A DNA stretch of 10,228 bases, from the NCBI GenBank assembly GCA_023819025.1, contig JAMWDC010000047.1, positions 1 through 10,228 of the forward strand. The letters are read 5' to 3'. Origin of the DNA: Candidatus Omnitrophota bacterium (GTDB lineage Bacteria; Omnitrophota; Omnitrophia; Omnitrophales; Aquincolibacteriaceae). The position numbers and the translations under genes are program-made. Below the pieces are notes generated by a model. That model was not told the origin of the DNA, ran no database searches, and saw only the letters and a program-made list of their open reading frames with translations. This document shows, in pieces, positions 1 through 5,916 of the stretch (position 1 is the first letter of the stretch; every line of letters starts with the position of its first letter).

Positions 1-102
1 CGCCGTTGCAAACTTACTCACTATGAAATTACCCGCCGACCGTCACAAACACAAGAAATCGAGCCGAGAAAGTTCAAAAAATTTCCCGCAGGTAAGTTTT
101 GA
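1..102 (+). CDS. Possible C-terminal fragment of an unidentified gene
   Basis: Frame 1 is open from the window edge to TGA at 100-102, giving 33 residues that end in a basic tail (RKFKKFPAGKF). No start lies inside the window, so this could be the end of a gene entering from the left. The 'QTQEIEPRKFKKF' stretch faintly recalls the IPARK...F.AGK tail of HU-type DNA-binding proteins, but the match is too loose to name. A run of 33 open codons is also expected by chance. Positions 103-181 show nothing further. Confidence 0.2.
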   Translation, partial: RRCKLTHYEITRRPSQTQEIEPRKFKKFPAGKF

Positions 103-181
103 GAGAATCTTCAGGCTTGTATTATTAAATCGATAAAACAATTCGAAAGTCGATACCCAACTCTGAGTTAAAAAAGTGAGA

Positions 182-322
182 GACAGATCCGCTGACGCAA
201 TCGTGGGAACGATAAAACACCAGGGACAGATCCGCTGACGCAATCGTGGGAACGATAAAACACCAGGGACAGATCCGCTGACGCAATCGTGGGAACGATA
301 AAACACCAGGGACAGATCCGCT
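182..322. repeat. 43-bp direct tandem repeat, three copies plus a partial fourth
   Basis: Three copies begin at 182, 225 and 268, each opening with GACAGATCCGCTGACGC and running through GGGAACGATAAAACACCAGG. A fourth copy starts at 311 and stops after 12 bases. The copies I compared look identical, so the expansion is recent. Each unit contains a small hairpin, ATCGT-GGGA-ACGAT. The period of 43 is not a multiple of three, and the open frame crossing it on the minus strand is only a shadow. The GGGACAG-TCCGC block recalls REP-like sequences associated with Y1 (IS200/IS605-like) transposases. No transposase is present here, so that link is inference. Confidence 0.9.
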
Positions 323-346
323 CTCACATGTGCGGACCTATCCCTG
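307..346 (-). repeat. 15-bp hairpin closing the 43-bp repeat array, 3' of tRNA-Val
   Basis: Arms 307-321 and 332-346 enclose a 10-nt loop. On the plus strand two positions are C/A mismatches. On the minus strand both become G-U wobbles, giving an unbroken 15-bp stem. It starts 12 nt after the tRNA-Val 3' end in the transcribed direction and is followed by GTGTTTTATCG. It may stabilise or end the tRNA transcript, or be the terminal half of a REP-like element whose other half seeded the tandem repeat. Confidence 0.6.
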
Positions 347-357
347 AATGGAACCAC

Positions 358-432
358 TGGGCGATAGAGGATTTGAACCTCTGACCCTCTGCTCGTAAAG
401 CAGATGCTCTAAACCAGCTGAGCTAATCGCCC
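358..432 (-). tRNA. tRNA-Val (anticodon UAC)
   Basis: A full cloverleaf reads on the minus strand. The acceptor pair is GGGCGAT/ATCGCCC, the D-arm has GCTC/GAGC, and the anticodon stem TCTGC/GCAGA has loop TTTACGA, giving anticodon TAC. The T-arm is AGAGG-TTCAAAT-CCTCT. The discriminator is A at 358. CCA is not encoded (GTG follows), so it must be added after transcription. The gene lies 64 nt downstream of the LOG-family gene on the same strand. I see no good promoter in that gap, so it may be cut from the dnaJ-like/LOG transcript. Confidence 0.96.
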
Positions 433-496
433 ATCTCTGTAACCGTTGGACCTTTCCGAATCCGGATCGCGAAGGCGTCGCACACCAAAAAGAGAC

Positions 497-1615
497 CTAG
501 AATTTGTTGATCTCCATGATCAAATCCTTCAACCGTACAAAACGGCGGCGGTTGTAATAAAAAGCGAGTCGGATCAGATCGTGCGTGTAGGGTTCATTCG
601 CTTCCTCAGGAAAGGGTTTCATAAACTGAAGGATCTTCCCCTTTTTAAGGATGCCTGCAAATTGCTCGTTCAGCAAACTCAACTGAGCGGCGCTCAAGGG
701 CCTTTTAATCCGGAAGACCAAACGGTCGCGGATGTAACGGATGGAATGATAATTGTGGTAAAAATGCACAATGTAATGGACGGCATCATGGGGATCATGC
801 GTAAAGTAAATCAGGTTGATATCATCCGGGTCGATCATTTTATTCTTGATAAACTGGGTCTTCACGAAATGGACCCACTCCCGCCAATAACGGCTTTCCG
901 GACGGTCCAAACACACTACTGGGCGCGGAGGCGTTTTTCCCGTTTGCACGAGCGTTAAGGTTTCGAAACCTTCATCATGAGTCCCAAAGCCGCCCGGGCA
1001 TAGTACCGTCGCATCGGATTCCCGGATAAAGATCAGCTTACGGGTAAAAAAATATTTAAAATTAATCAGTTTGTGATCGTTTGCCACGACCGGATTGGCC
1101 ATCTGCTCGAACGGGAGACGAATATTGCAGCCGAAACTATGGGCCCGGCCGGCCCCTTCATTGCCGGCATTCATGATACCGCTCGATGCCCCTGTAATCA
1201 CCATCCACCCTTCATGCGCGATGCCACGGGCAAAATCCCGGGCCAGTACGTAAGTCGGAGAATTCTTTGGAGTCCGGGCAGAGCCGAATAAGGCCACCTT
1301 ACGGATGTGGTGGTAGGGTTGAAAAATCCGGAAGGCATAGCGCAATTCCTTGAAAGCGGAATTAATCAGTTTGACATCGGCACGGCCCAATTGGTCTTGA
1401 TAAAGTTTTAAGGCCGTGACGATGATTTCCTGGATGAGGTCCTCATCCGGAAAATCGCCGATCTTTTTGATCAACTGACGGATCTGTTCGTCCAAATCGC
1501 CGATCCCAAGCGAATACCGATACGGTTTTGGGACGCGGTCCTCTTCATGGTGGTCATCCCGGGGAAGGATGGCCTTCTTTTTGGGCAAAGGGATTCTTGT
1601 CTTATCCGAGCTCAT
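497..1615 (-). CDS. LOG-family (lysine decarboxylase-like) Rossmann-fold protein, extended form
   Basis: The protein has 372 residues. Family signatures are VALFGSART at about 107-115, GASSGIMNAGNEGA at 142-155 and the defining PGGxGTxxE motif as PGGFGTHDE at 207-215. LOG proteins include cytokinin-type phosphoribohydrolases that cleave nucleoside monophosphates to base plus ribose 5-phosphate. The old label 'lysine decarboxylase' is a known misannotation. This member is larger than the usual ~190-residue LOG, with about 100 extra N-terminal residues (first 30 charged, then helical) and about 90 C-terminal residues, so the substrate is uncertain. ATG at 1615 lies 8 nt after the DnaJ-like gene stop, and an AAGG sits about 13 nt upstream. 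The two genes are probably one operon. A cytosolic location is expected. Confidence 0.88.
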   Translation of the reverse strand: MSSDKTRIPLPKKKAILPRDDHHEEDRVPKPYRYSLGIGDLDEQIRQLIKKIGDFPDEDLIQEIIVTALKLYQDQLGRADVKLINSAFKELRYAFRIFQPYHHIRKVALFGSARTPKNSPTYVLARDFARGIAHEGWMVITGASSGIMNAGNEGAGRAHSFGCNIRLPFEQMANPVVANDHKLINFKYFFTRKLIFIRESDATVLCPGGFGTHDEGFETLTLVQTGKTPPRPVVCLDRPESRYWREWVHFVKTQFIKNKMIDPDDINLIYFTHDPHDAVHYIVHFYHNYHSIRYIRDRLVFRIKRPLSAAQLSLLNEQFAGILKKGKILQFMKPFPEEANEPYTHDLIRLAFYYNRRRFVRLKDLIMEINKF

Positions 1616-1623
1616 CGTCAGAT

Positions 1624-2319
1624 TTAATCCTTGATCTTTATCTGGAGAATCAGATCCCCCTCATGCTGGCACGCAGGACAAAGACGGCCTTGGCGTTTGA
1701 GGCGTAATTTTTGTCCATCCTTCGTGCGCGGAGGGATCTTGACAGATAGGGTTTTGCCTTCTGGCGTATGAAAGGTCACTTGTCCGCCCTTCTTGGCTTT
1801 ATCTTGCGAGATCCGGAGATTTACATAGATATCGGCACTCTGAGATTCCATCTGAACATCCGGTCCTGAATCTTCGTCATCGTACGAATATTCGTACATG
1901 CCTGGTCCGTGAGTTCTGAAGGATCCTTGACCAGCAGACCGAAAATCCCCAGTATTAAAGCGCCCAAAGATATCCGAAAAGATATCTTCAAAGGCCGAAT
2001 AACGCCGGCTCGAGGTCCGACCGCCTGTGCGAAACGACCGCAAGAGTTCCTCAAAATCAAATCCCTGAGAACCCGCAAAACTTCCGGAATAGGTACCGCC
2101 AAAACGACGGATCTGATCGTATTGAGCGCGCCTTTTCGCGTCGCTCAAGACATAATAGGCCTCGGAAATCTCCTTAAACTTGGCCTCGGCCTCTTTATTG
2201 CCTGGATTTTTGTCCGGATGGTACTTGACGGCCAGTTTACGGTAAATTTTTTTTATTTCTTCGGGCGTCGCACTGTCCGAAACCCCCAATATTTCATAAT
2301 AATCCCGCTGCGTTCTCAT
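1624..2319 (-). CDS. DnaJ-domain co-chaperone with a single C-terminal substrate-binding domain
   Basis: The protein has 231 residues. The N-terminal J domain (about 5-70) has the HPD tripeptide at 34-36, which stimulates Hsp70 (DnaK) ATPase. A Gly/Phe/Ser-rich linker follows (about 73-140), with FEELLRSF and FEDIFSDIFGRF, typical of the G/F region. Residues 160-231 match one beta-sandwich domain of the DnaJ C-terminus (IPPRTKDGQKLRLKRQG then GDLILQIKI). A full DnaJ (about 370 residues) has four CxxCxGxG zinc repeats and two such domains. Here there is one CPAC (214-217) placed in the last loop, and the chain stops early. It is therefore a short type II/III-like J protein, not housekeeping dnaJ. 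ATG at 2319 has GAGG about 14 nt upstream. It is followed by the LOG gene after 8 nt. Confidence 0.92.
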   Translation of the reverse strand: MRTQRDYYEILGVSDSATPEEIKKIYRKLAVKYHPDKNPGNKEAEAKFKEISEAYYVLSDAKRRAQYDQIRRFGGTYSGSFAGSQGFDFEELLRSFRTGGRTSSRRYSAFEDIFSDIFGRFNTGDFRSAGQGSFRTHGPGMYEYSYDDEDSGPDVQMESQSADIYVNLRISQDKAKKGGQVTFHTPEGKTLSVKIPPRTKDGQKLRLKRQGRLCPACQHEGDLILQIKIKD

Positions 2320-2538
2320 AGCGCAAACTGAAACCTCTAAAATTCAAGCCACCACTCTGGAATGGCACGCTAATTTTTATCCCCCGATCAAACAGGAAGC
2401 TGCAAACGGACGATATGCCGTTCAGATAACTTTCTACCCAACCATAAATTATCAAAGCCGGGCACGCCCCCTACTCAGGTACGCTCTGAATCATCGTCCA
2501 GTGGATATTATATATGATAATGCCGTGACCTCAAGAAT

Positions 2539-2980
2539 TGTAGATACTTGTAAGACCGCTAAATCAGGCCTTTCCGATCAAAGTATTTAATGAATTGCTC
2601 CAGTTTTCACAGAATAGGATACCTCCTCGCTTAAGGTGGGGGCATAGCGATTCGTCACACCCTTCCTCACCCTCCCCACCAAAGGGAGGGAATAACTGGA
2701 GCAACGTATTATTTATCAAGAACCAGATATGCCCGAAACGTGCTATAACTTTTGCCGCCATACACAAAAATTTCAGCGTGCAGACGTTTCCCGGAATATG
2801 ATCCTACAAATCTTTCCCCCGTACACCCATCCCAACCGTGAATGAATCGCCTAGGACAAAAATCTTGTATTTTTCGGCCGCTGGATCGCCGAAGATCATT
2901 TTACCCAGCCAACCGAGCTCTTGATCGTATCTCGAAAAATGATTAAAAAGAATGCCTAAAACACCGATCGCAGAAACGAA
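2539..2980 (-). pseudogene. Decayed SGNH/GDSL hydrolase gene, frameshifted and split by a small mobile element
   Basis: Minus-strand frames join into one recognisable relic. Segment A (2980 to 2804) reads RYDQELGWLGK, then KYKIFVLGDSFTVGMGV, the GDS block that carries the SGNH catalytic serine, and ends in TAG. One frame over, segment B (2803 to about 2710) reads AEIFVYGGKSYSTFRAYLVLDK, matching the conserved 'GVSGYSTFQEYLVLKKY' block that follows the GDS block in this family. A 120-bp element interrupts at that point. Removing the element and one 6-bp target copy restores LVLDKYFDR across the junction. After a further one-base shift, PDLAVLQVST continues (to 2539), the usual next block. No single frame spans the gene and no start is left. 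Weaker traces may continue towards 2340. Such proteins often act in polysaccharide acylation or deacylation, and any such role here is lost. Confidence 0.75.
2590..2709. mobile_element. 120-bp non-autonomous inverted-repeat element (MITE-like) with 6-bp target duplication
   Basis: Perfect 11-bp inverted repeats TTGCTCCAGTT (2595-2605) and AACTGGAGCAA (2694-2704) sit just inside imperfect ends (ATGAA.../...CGTAT). Direct copies of TATTTA flank the element at 2584-2589 and 2710-2715. The interior holds a second pairing, GGTGGGG (2635-2641) with CCCCACC (2674-2680), so the element folds into a long imperfect hairpin. It encodes no transposase. The insertion splits the SGNH hydrolase relic, and excising it with one target copy rejoins the reading frame. 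That supports these exact ends. Confidence 0.8.
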
Positions 2981-3363
2981 TTAGAATTTTGCAAATCAAT
3001 AGACTCAAAGCCGGAGATAGAACCAAAAATGCTGTTCTTCAACAAGCTGATCCATTTTCTTATCCCAAGATCACAAGTAACTCACCGAATGCTCAAAATA
3101 GAGATGCGACATCTCCGGCGCCGAAAATATCCTGGCAGAAGAAAAGGTTGAACTCCTTACTTGGAGAAGGCATTCTGAACAAAAGACCCATGTGCCGGAC
3201 GAGAATGAAAGAACACTCAAGCTTCAGTGGTCGCCCCTATCCTTTCGCGGGGGAAAGGCATTGAAAACCAAAGTTGGATAAAATGATTGACCTACCCTCT
3301 ACCTCGCTTGGGCTTACCGCGAATTCAGGTTGTTTGAATTCCAAAAATCCTGCATACAAAAAA
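2981..3363. other. Intergenic stretch with no intact gene
   Basis: Short open stretches exist but none has a recognisable family or start context. The most protein-like is ATG 3029 to TGA 3151 on the plus strand (40 residues, basic, MLFFNKLIHFLIPRSQVTHR then MLKIEMRHLRRR). It loosely recalls the N-terminal lead of some SAM-dependent methyltransferases and could be a relic. Two simple hairpins occur: CCTTTC/GAAAGG at 3241-3258, and GAATTCA/TGAATTC at 3321-3341, downstream of the nucleotidyltransferase gene. Neither is followed by a T-run, so neither qualifies as an intrinsic terminator. Confidence 0.5.
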
Positions 3364-3840
3364 TTAGCCCGAATTTCTGCGCCTATTTTTCCGGAAACAG
3401 CGGTCAACTAATTTTTCCAAATCTAACCGATCCTGAGGCCTCCCGGATTTTTTCTTGACCTTAATAAGATCCTTCAGCCCTAATATCTGGATGGTTGTTT
3501 TTCCATATTGACTTCGGACACGATTTTTCCAGGCGGTCCAAGCAGAAACACCTTTAACATGCATCAAGATATCCACTCGAACCGGCGCAATGCCTATTTG
3601 TAAAATCATCCTTTTATTATCAAAATCTTCAACAGCAACATCAATGAGAGGTGCACCAAAAGTTTTCAGTGCCTGGTAAACCCTTTCGGGCTGATTCAGT
3701 TCGGGAGGGATCCAAATATCAATATCTTTCGTAAAACGGGGTTCCGTATAAAATATAACGGCGTGCGCACCGATCACCAAATACTTTACCTTATGTCCGT
3801 TCAATATGTTGAACAGTTCTTCGTAGTCGCGGCTGACCAC
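3364..3840 (-). CDS. Nucleotidyltransferase-fold protein, probable partner of the upstream small gene
   Basis: The protein has 158 residues. The minimal nucleotidyltransferase pattern is present: YLVIGAHAVIFY (20-31), an acidic pair in TKDIDIWI (Asp39 and Asp41), and a third acidic residue in VRVDIL (Asp90). The C-terminal LKDLIKVKKKSGRPQDRLDLEKL resembles the 'GRPKDLADIEAL' tail of DUF6036/AbiEii-like proteins. The usual GG/GS after the first strand is GA here. Family members are stand-alone nucleotidyltransferases, several of them toxins or antitoxins that nucleotidylate tRNA or a partner. The substrate here is unknown. The start is GTG at 3840 with AAGGG 8 nt upstream, which places it 50 nt inside the preceding gene. 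Such overlap suggests translational coupling. Confidence 0.8.
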   Translation of the reverse strand: MVSRDYEELFNILNGHKVKYLVIGAHAVIFYTEPRFTKDIDIWIPPELNQPERVYQALKTFGAPLIDVAVEDFDNKRMILQIGIAPVRVDILMHVKGVSAWTAWKNRVRSQYGKTTIQILGLKDLIKVKKKSGRPQDRLDLEKLVDRCFRKNRRRNSG

Positions 3841-3988
3841 TCTTCCGACCCTTGATTTTTTGGTATTGGACCACCATCATCCATGTTGCGGCAAAACGCG
3901 CGAGTGCCCCTGCCTTTTGCCAAAATTGAATGTCGAAATCTTCTGCCTCTTGAAAGGAATAGGCTTTATTCACCCAGACTTTCTTCAT
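3791..3988 (-). CDS. Small conserved protein paired with the nucleotidyltransferase (candidate antitoxin-like partner)
   Basis: The protein has 65 residues, beginning MKKVWVNKAYSFQEAEDFD. The start at 3988 is chosen over an ATG 30 nt upstream because AGAGGG lies 9 nt before it. The block FWQKAGALARFAATWMMV and the tail PRLRRTVQHIERT follow a pattern I recognise from small proteins encoded directly upstream of nucleotidyltransferase-fold genes (FW...G...RFAATW.MV ... LRR). It has no signal peptide or membrane segment. Its last 50 nt overlap the start of the nucleotidyltransferase gene in another frame. Calling the pair a toxin-antitoxin module is inference from this layout. Function is not established. 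Confidence 0.7.
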   Translation of the reverse strand: MKKVWVNKAYSFQEAEDFDIQFWQKAGALARFAATWMMVVQYQKIKGRKSGQPRLRRTVQHIERT

Positions 3989-4110
3989 GGATCCATGCCC
4001 TCTAATCAATGATGGCATTGCATAATCGCCCCGCCTCCCGCTTCTTTTTGTCCGAAGAAGACTAAAGAATTCGGCAAAAATGCTCCGCCATTAGAATCGA
4101 TAGGAATGCA

Positions 4111-4530
4111 TGGAGGTGGAGGGAATCGCACCCTCGTCCAAGAGACTTATCCTAAAAGGCGCTCCATGCTCATTCCGTATTTTAGTTTGATCCGACAAAC
4201 TCCCACGGACAGGATTTTACCGGACGATCCGTCTGGGTCTTATCCTCCGGTTCGACGGCGAAACCGGAAGAGCAACCTGCGCATTGACGTCACATGGGCC
4301 TAGCAGGTGTTGGCCCTGTAACGTCGCCGTCAATTAAGCGGCGAGGGGAACGAACGCAAGAGGCGCCGAGATGGGCCCGGCAGCTACCTGCCTTTCGTTC
4401 CAGCTGATGTTATCAGCATTTGTGTTTTTGCCAGGTGTTTACGCCAAACTGCATGGCGTTTAAGAGGCCTCCTGACAACCTCTGCATGCTCCCTTTAGGA
4501 GAAGATCACTTGTCGATCCTGGTCACCCCC
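4111..4530 (-). ncRNA. ssrA: tmRNA (transfer-messenger RNA)
   Basis: The minus strand begins GGGGGTGACCAGGATCGAC and ends with a T-arm GAGGG-TGCGATT-CCCTC and CACCTCC plus discriminator A. The ends pair as a 7-bp acceptor whose third pair is G-U (G3-U70), the alanine identity element. After a pseudoknot-like AGAGG...CCTCT comes the tag frame. The stop codon UAA sits in the loop of TCGCCG/CGGCGA, the standard H5 helix. At 420 nt it is longer than the typical ~360 nt. CCA is not encoded. The T-loop has G where Psi55 is usual. With SmpB, encoded about 560 nt upstream on the same strand, it rescues ribosomes stalled on broken mRNAs and tags the nascent chains for proteolysis. Confidence 0.95.
4334..4432 (-). 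other. tmRNA proteolysis-tag reading frame (32 codons plus stop)
   Basis: From RNA position 99 (GGC) one frame stays open to UAA at 4336-4334. It starts GKNTNADNISWNERQ and ends SAPLAFVPLAA. The 'GKNTN' opening parallels the Bacillus subtilis tag (GKTN...), and the hydrophobic LAA end is what ClpXP-type proteases recognise. The resume codon position, just after the pseudoknot, matches the roughly 90th nucleotide in E. coli. If GGC is right, the tag is 33 residues counting the charged alanine. A later resume codon in the same frame would give a shorter tag with the same C-terminus. Confidence 0.75.
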
Positions 4531-4548
4531 ATATGAAAGAACGTTAGA

Positions 4549-4577
4549 ATTATAGCATGCGAAAGGAATGATCTCAA
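4549..4577 (-). promoter_or_regulatory. Sigma-70-type promoter of ssrA
   Basis: On the minus strand TTGAGA (4577-4572) is followed after exactly 17 nt by a perfect TATAAT (4554-4549). Transcription would start about 7 nt later, roughly a dozen nucleotides ahead of the mature tmRNA 5' end at 4530, a normal short leader. This shows ssrA can be transcribed independently of smpB and the ACT-domain gene. Confidence 0.85.
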
Positions 4578-4578
4578 A

Positions 4579-4610
4579 TTCAGGGGAATAAGGGTTCAGG
4601 GGAATAAGGC
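4579..4610. repeat. 16-bp direct duplication upstream of the ssrA promoter
   Basis: TTCAGGGGAATAAGG occurs at 4579-4593 and again at 4595-4609. The 16-bp units are adjacent and differ only at the last base. The duplication lies between the end of the ACT-domain gene and the -35 box of ssrA. It may be slippage or a duplicated binding site. Nothing else distinguishes it. Confidence 0.75.
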
Positions 4611-4647
4611 GGAATCTATAAAAATCGAGTCCTGACAAAGACACGCC

Positions 4648-5079
4648 TCAACCGCTGGTATCAACTCCTAAGGCTCCGGATTCGCCGTTGATCAGGTCCG
4701 CGGCCTTTTGATTGTCACTTGTCGAAAACACACCGACGATCTTAAACCCGTCTCCACTTGTCCCGTAGACATAGTCGATAAATATACCGTGATTGCCCAA
4801 AAGTTTGGTGACGGGCGCTAAAGTTCCGACCTTGTTTTCAAACTCGACAATCAGGGCATCGCGCTCCTCGATCTTGGAAACAAAATAATGAAGGGCCTTT
4901 TTGGCCTTTTCCGTATCGCGGACAATCATCTGTAAATACCCCTTCTTCCCTACGGAATAAGCCGAAAGGTGGGTAATAAAGACGCCTTCCAGAGACAATG
5001 CCGAACAGATCCGGCCTAAAAGCCCCGTCTCGTTTTGAGCCTCGACGTGCAGTTCTTTAGCCAAAAATGCGCGTGCCAT
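4648..5079 (-). CDS. Protein of two tandem ACT domains
   Basis: The protein has 143 residues from ATG 5079, 10 nt after the smpB stop, with AGAAG 5 nt upstream. An in-frame ATG 96 nt earlier would run back into smpB and its extra residues do not look like an ACT domain, so it is rejected. ACT 1 spans about 5-60 (ELHVEAQNETGLLGRICSALSLEGVFI) and ACT 2 about 76-138 (ENKVGTLAPVTKLLGNHGIFIDYVY). ACT domains bind small ligands, usually amino acids, and dimerise. Two ACT domains with no enzyme attached is a common stand-alone regulatory or sensor form. No ligand can be read from the sequence. It lies between smpB and ssrA on the same strand. Confidence 0.88.
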   Translation of the reverse strand: MARAFLAKELHVEAQNETGLLGRICSALSLEGVFITHLSAYSVGKKGYLQMIVRDTEKAKKALHYFVSKIEERDALIVEFENKVGTLAPVTKLLGNHGIFIDYVYGTSGDGFKIVGVFSTSDNQKAADLINGESGALGVDTSG

Positions 5080-5089
5080 GGTGCTTCTT

Positions 5090-5551
5090 TTATCGGCCTC
5101 TTCGCATGGAACGTTTAATCGCGGCGCTGCTTTCTCGTTCGTGGATCCGGCGTTTGATTGTCTCGCGCCGATCATACTGTTTCTTACCCTTGGCTAGGGC
5201 GATTTCCATTTTCACCCTGCCTTTTTTAAAATAAAGCCTCAGGGGGATGATCGCAAATCCCTTTTGCCGGCTCTGTCCGATCAGGCGGTCGATTTCGTGA
5301 CGATGCAGCAGCAATTTCCTGGAACGCGTCGGATCCGTTTCGACGTACCCCTGGATCTTCGAATAGGGCGAAATATGACAGTTCACAAGAAAGGCTTCCC
5401 CGTTCGCGATCCTCACGAAACTGTCCCTGAGATTGACCCTGCCTTCTCGGATGGATTTCACTTCATGGCCGAGCAAACTGATACCGGCCTCATATTTATC
5501 GAACAGAAAAAAATCATACAACGCTTTGCGATTAACCGCGATCGGGTTCAT
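5090..5551 (-). CDS. smpB: SsrA-binding protein SmpB
   Basis: The protein has 153 residues. SmpB signatures are continuous: NRKALYDFFLFDKYEAGISLLGHEVKSIREGRVNLRDSF (7-45), NCHISPYSKIQGY (57-69), DPTRSRKLLLHRHEIDRL (73-90), then the basic C-terminal tail KGKKQYDRRETIKRR that enters the ribosomal mRNA channel. It binds the tRNA-like domain of tmRNA and brings it to stalled ribosomes. ATG at 5551 is preferred. The longer in-frame reading adds 23 residues encoded by a heptad DNA repeat and outside the family. No clear Shine-Dalgarno precedes this ATG (GCCCCGCCT). It heads the smpB, ACT-domain, ssrA cluster. Confidence 0.95.
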   Translation of the reverse strand: MNPIAVNRKALYDFFLFDKYEAGISLLGHEVKSIREGRVNLRDSFVRIANGEAFLVNCHISPYSKIQGYVETDPTRSRKLLLHRHEIDRLIGQSRQKGFAIIPLRLYFKKGRVKMEIALAKGKKQYDRRETIKRRIHERESSAAIKRSMRRGR

Positions 5552-5569
5552 AGGCGGGGCAAACGATTT

Positions 5570-5632
5570 AAGATCCAAGATCCGAGATCTAAGATCCACG
5601 ATCCAAGGACCACAGGACAAGATTCAAGAGTC
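5570..5632. repeat. Degenerate 7-bp tandem repeat (AAGATCC)n upstream of smpB
   Basis: About nine heptads run in register: AAGATCC, AAGATCC, GAGATCT, AAGATCC, ACGATCC, AAGGACC, then increasingly degenerate units. The array begins 18 nt upstream of the smpB start codon and would lie in its 5' untranslated region. Copies are most alike near smpB. A scrap of similar sequence (GATCCTCGATCC) appears at 6382-6393. From 5633 to 5860 I see no gene, no RNA and no convincing promoter. Confidence 0.85.
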
Positions 5633-5860
5633 AATCTTGATGTCCATCTATCGTTAGGCACGGTTTTGAATTTTGACAATTTGAAGCTCAGAAATCGTTT
5701 CGAGTTTCGTGCTTGTGCTTCGAACTTATCGACTGATTACCCCCGAATCCCGGATCAGAATTGGGGCTGCGCCTATTTCCTTACGGATTAAAAAATTCAA
5801 TGAGAATGAATACCGGACGGCTCCTCATCGATCGATTTTTTGAATCATTTGCGGCGGGAC

Positions 5861-5916
5861 ACTCGATCCCGACCGGATCGAGTACTCCTCACAACCCGAA
5901 TCCGTCCGATTCGGGT
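5861..5916. repeat. Two adjacent 23-nt palindromes abutting tRNA-Leu
   Basis: Both palindromes have 9-bp perfect arms and a 5-nt loop. At 5861-5883 the arms are ACTCGATCC/GGATCGAGT with loop CGACC. At 5894-5916 they are ACCCGAATC/GATTCGGGT with loop CGTCC. Their centres are 33 nt apart. They differ at three arm positions, and each difference is matched by a compensating change in the opposite arm. The last base pair of the second uses the tRNA-Leu discriminator base, so it forms the immediate 3' trailer of the tRNA. Neither is followed by a T-run on the minus strand. Confidence 0.85.

Noticed and set aside
182..310. CRISPR array
   Set aside because: The 43-bp units are contiguous and identical; there are no variable spacers and no cas genes.
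43..357. Minus-strand open frame of 104 residues across the 43-bp repeats
   Set aside because: Its repetitive protein is produced by three copies of the DNA repeat, the period of which is not a multiple of three. No family or start context supports it.
446..958. Plus-strand 170-residue open frame
   Set aside because: It is antisense to the well-supported LOG-family gene and shows no family features.
2595..2801. Plus-strand 68-residue open frame
   Set aside because: It starts inside the MITE-like element and runs antisense through the SGNH relic. Its Ser/Pro-rich sequence comes from the element's inverted repeat.
2989..3264. Plus-strand 91-residue open frame
   Set aside because: No ribosome-binding site, no family resemblance and low-complexity composition; it lies in decayed sequence.
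4020..4110. Intrinsic terminator after tmRNA
   Set aside because: A CTTCTT/AAGAAG hairpin exists, but no T-run follows it on the minus strand.
4106..4303. Plus-strand 65-residue open frame
   Set aside because: It is antisense to tmRNA.
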